From Imperialibacter sp. EC-SDR9 (GTDB taxonomy: Bacteria; Bacteroidota; Bacteroidia; Cytophagales; Cyclobacteriaceae), in contig NZ_LR701581.1 in NCBI RefSeq assembly GCF_902498805.1, positions 152,338-216,337 on the forward strand: 64,000 nucleotides of DNA, written 5' to 3'. Within the stretch, counting starts at the first letter, position 1. Each line of letters starts with the position of its first letter. This document shows positions 62,360 through 64,000 of the stretch, one piece after another. The position numbers and the translations under genes are program-made. The notes under the pieces are model-generated. The model made no database searches. It saw only the letters and a program-made list of their open reading frames with translations, and was not told the DNA's origin.

Positions 62360-62845
62360 GTGAAAGTAGTTGTGGCAGATACCGGGGCCATCATTTCTCT
62401 TGTGCCACTTGGTTTAATTGAAAGTGTTTTTGGTGATTATTTCATTGCGGAAGCCGTGTGGCAGGAATTACAGGTCTACGACAATCCAGGCTTTGATCGC
62501 AGCGTATTAAAGGACATTGAAAAGAGGGTCATAAAAATAAAGTCAACGAATCACCTGTCAATGGTGATGGATTTCGGAGAATCGGAGTCTGTCATTTTAT
62601 ACGAAGAATTAAAAGCAGATTTTTTGCTCATCGACGACAATAAGAAGGCAAGGGCTATCGCCGAGTTGCTGAATGTAAAGTGCATTGGATCTATTGGGTT
62701 ACTGATGCAGGCCAAGCTAAATGGAAGCATTGTTGAGCTGCGACCAATTTTTCAAAAATGGATTTCTTCAGGGAGGTTTTTCTCAAAGAAGCTTCTGAAT
62801 ACAGTGCTGACTGAAATTGGAGAAAATACCCTTGGCGAATGGTGA
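62360..62845 (+). CDS. DUF3368 family PIN-like protein, likely toxin
   Basis: A 161-residue protein starting with GTG 62360, 3 bases after UPF0175. PIN-domain acidic residues are placed as expected: VVADTGAIISL (Asp7), GESESVILYEEL (Glu pair) and LLIDDNKKARAIAE (Asp pair). The family is predicted to be a single-strand RNase toxin. The antitoxin-first order and tight spacing support a module. Confidence 0.88.
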   Translation: MKVVVADTGAIISLVPLGLIESVFGDYFIAEAVWQELQVYDNPGFDRSVLKDIEKRVIKIKSTNHLSMVMDFGESESVILYEELKADFLLIDDNKKARAIAELLNVKCIGSIGLLMQAKLNGSIVELRPIFQKWISSGRFFSKKLLNTVLTEIGENTLGEW

Positions 62846-62915
62846 CAGCAGCAAGCTATTGTCGAGGAGGAGTTGCAGCAGACTAGCCCGTAAAACTTTT
62901 TAAGACAAATCGTCG

Positions 62916-63055
62916 CTATTTTGCTCTGCTCATTCCAGCCTCCCAGCCTTCTTTTGCAGCTTGTTTGGTGCCTTCCCAATCATATATCGATTCTATGATT
63001 AACATAGTAAACAAGCCGACGACGAAAAAATAATATCTCTTTTGGTGATTTTCAT
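62916..63055 (-). pseudogene. Frameshifted 46-codon membrane peptide gene (copy 2)
   Basis: ATG 63055 opens MKITKRDIIF, then the frame breaks at a run of six T. If one T were added the frame would continue through a membrane helix (FVVGLFTMLIIES) to IYDWEGTK and end at TAG 62918, giving exactly 46 residues like the neighbour. Identity with copy 1 is clearest in MK-T-RDI and YDWE. Could be a pseudogene, a phase-variable allele, or rescued by slippage on the T run. Confidence 0.7.
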
Positions 63056-63080
63056 AGATGAAAAATATAATGAAGAGACC

Positions 63081-63221
63081 TTATTTCATAGATTGAGTCG
63101 CCCGTTCTGGTTCACCAGCAAAGCCTCTTCGAAAATTTTCCCAATCGTAAGCAAGCACGATCAAAAACATAAAAAGCATTCCAAATAGAAAAACTCTGAT
63201 ATCCCTGGCTGTTACTTTCAT
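63081..63221 (-). CDS. Small single-pass membrane protein, 46 residues (copy 1)
   Basis: ATG 63221 to TAA 63081. The N-terminus MKVTARDIRVF is basic; a membrane helix (FLFGMLFMFLIVLAY) follows, then an acidic-amphipathic tail (DWENFRRGFAGEPERATQ). It is paralogous to the frameshifted copy 25 bases downstream. A consensus promoter lies just upstream (63247-63277). No family is recognised. The matching lengths and shared motifs of the pair argue that it is real and translated. Confidence 0.7.
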   Translation of the reverse strand: MKVTARDIRVFLFGMLFMFLIVLAYDWENFRRGFAGEPERATQSMK

Positions 63222-63246
63222 ATTGAGGTAGTTGGTTGAGTGTAGT

Positions 63247-63278
63247 CAAATATACTTCCAAAAAGTGTTGAATTCAAC
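63247..63278 (-). promoter_or_regulatory. Promoter with overlapping palindrome for the small membrane protein gene
   Basis: GTTG (63278-63275), a 20-base spacer and TATATTTG (63254-63247) match the Bacteroidota consensus with a perfect -7 element and have the same spacing as the ilv promoter. The -33 element lies in the perfect 12-bp palindrome GTTGAATTCAAC (63267-63278), a possible operator. The start codon is 25 bases downstream. Confidence 0.65.
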
Positions 63279-63323
63279 GCTAAAAGACATTTTTTCTTAC
63301 CAGACTGGAGGCCGTTTCCCATT

Positions 63324-63565
63324 GAGGCTTCAATGGATTCTTACCGAAGGTTCAATGAACTCCCACTGAAGCTTCAACCAGCTCTCACTGAAGCTTCAAT
63401 GGAAACTGGTTGAAGCTTCGACTGCAAACGAAACAAGCTTGTTCCGTTAACAGATCAAGCTTGAAGATCAAGCAATGGAAGCTTCAATGAAGTGCCGCAC
63501 AACCTTCAGCCGAAAACGGTACTGCCTTCCACTATACTTCGCCGAAGCTTTGAGCGAAATGGAGC
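63324..63565. repeat. Eleven degenerate 22-bp tandem units centred on AAGCTT
   Basis: Units start at 63324, 63346, 63368, 63390, 63412, 63434, 63456, 63478, 63500, 63522 and 63544, with no indels. Bases 2-7 are AAGCTT in seven units and close variants in four; the TT at bases 6-7 is in all. Strongest consensus is GAAGCTTCAATGGA. The core GAAGCTTC is self-complementary and recurs about every two helical turns. No open frame spans it. Confidence 0.8.
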
Positions 63566-63823
63566 ATGCCATGGGTAAACTGATCAGGAGAGAAGCCTGT
63601 TTTTTTTGTCATTGCTTTTGATGCTAGCTTCTTTTTAGTCTTTATCATCTAAAAATATAAGGTGTATATAAAGAGTAGGTTGGATATATCCGACTATATT
63701 GTAGGTATAAACCAGGATGTTGGGTTTATTCAATTATTGTGCTTCATTAAATGAACGAAATGCAAAAAGAGCTTTGGAGAAATAGATGGTTCAGTTGTAT
63801 TAACCCGGAATTGTCATTAGGAA
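63566..63823. other. Non-coding region between the 22-bp array and the transposase end
   Basis: About 260 AT-rich bases with no supported gene. It should contain the end of the insertion sequence, but a terminal inverted repeat cannot be proven without the other end. Confidence 0.4.
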
Positions 63824-64000
63824 TTAGGACGGAGCAAAAGGCCAGTTGAAATTTTGGGACTCTGTCCAGATTCCTTCAATCCATTTTCTTCGTTTCATTG
63901 CCAGAGAAAGGTTGAGTATTTTCTGACTGCCGGATTTGGTTATATAGCCCCCAATAGCAAAGATTTTATACCTGAGTGTTTTGAGTTGATGGAGCTTGTC
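63824..64000 (-). mobile_element. IS1380-like transposase, C-terminal end
   Basis: The frame is open from the right edge to TAA 63824 and encodes 58 residues. The segment LRYKIFAIGGYITKSGSQ, followed by KILNLSLAMKRRKW, resembles the C-terminal end of IS1380-family (DDE) transposases of Bacteroidota, after the catalytic Glu. The gene starts outside the window. Family assignment is from memory of the motif and not certain. Confidence 0.65.

Noticed and set aside
63324..63565. CRISPR array
   Set aside because: The 22-bp units have no unique spacers between identical repeats, no leader or cas genes, and too much drift between units.
1..64000. tRNA, rRNA or tmRNA genes
   Set aside because: No cloverleaf with TTC-loop signature or rRNA-like sequence was found by eye; a covariance search would be needed to exclude small RNAs.

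Overview
The window is a chromosomal segment of a Bacteroidota bacterium, most likely of the order Cytophagales; genus cannot be fixed from the sequence. The evidence is two proteins ending in type IX secretion (Por) sorting domains, many lipoproteins with a typical Bacteroidota lipobox, promoters of the TTG-N20-TAnnTTTG type, and Bacteroidota-style gene families (Uma2, DUF6807, Gfo/Idh/MocA with a Tat-like signal, TetR-ABC1 pair). Most of the window is ordinary chromosome; the last 2 kb is accessory.

Layout. 0-1.5 kb: end of smpB, an NlpC/P60-like protein that has lost its catalytic residues, and an HNH endonuclease. 1.8-4.4 kb: a lipoprotein built from four 190-residue beta-helix repeats. 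4.6-7.7 kb: ECF sigma factor plus Ser/Thr kinase-TPR protein. 7.7-10.4 kb (minus): histidine kinase and sigma-54 response regulator. 10.6-12.2 kb (minus): ECF42-type sigma factor with its DGPF/YCII partner. 12.3-16.8 kb: ureohydrolase, Uma2 protein, TipA-like MerR regulator, then a subclass B1 metallo-beta-lactamase translationally coupled to an M28 peptidase. 17.1-18.4 kb: orphan ABC ATPase and cobalamin adenosyltransferase. 18.5-24.6 kb: carbohydrate-related cluster (DUF6807, two Gfo/Idh/MocA-type proteins, GH31) preceded by two strong dyads. 24.8-27.1 kb: ilvE and prfB with its programmed +1 frameshift. 27.2-35.0 kb: RelE-type toxin-antitoxin, MFS transporter, YhhN protein, an iodotyrosine-deiodinase-like flavoprotein, penicillin acylase family protein, GNAT. 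35.2-39.6 kb: hybrid 7TMR-DISM histidine kinase, TetR-like regulator and ABC1 kinase.

40.0-51.3 kb is one operon of three very large exported proteins: a tail-fibre-like protein with a self-cleaving S74 chaperone domain, a beta-propeller/fibronectin type III protein and a calcium-binding-repeat protein, the last two with type IX sorting domains. 51.4-58.0 kb (minus) is the branched-chain amino acid operon ilvD-ilvB-ilvN-ilvC-ilvA. Its leader carries a 20-codon peptide rich in Leu/Ile/Val codons, an antiterminator segment and an intrinsic terminator, i.e. a complete transcription attenuator. 58.1-61.9 kb holds a TPR lipoprotein, a membrane protein, a NUDIX hydrolase and a DUF819 permease-like protein.

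62.0-64.0 kb is accessory: a UPF0175/DUF3368 toxin-antitoxin pair, two tandem paralogous 46-residue membrane peptide genes (one frameshifted at a T6 run), an array of eleven degenerate 22-bp repeats centred on AAGCTT, and the 3' end of an IS1380-like transposase running off the window. The strongest leads are the ilv attenuator, the small-peptide pair with its promoter, and the 22-bp array.
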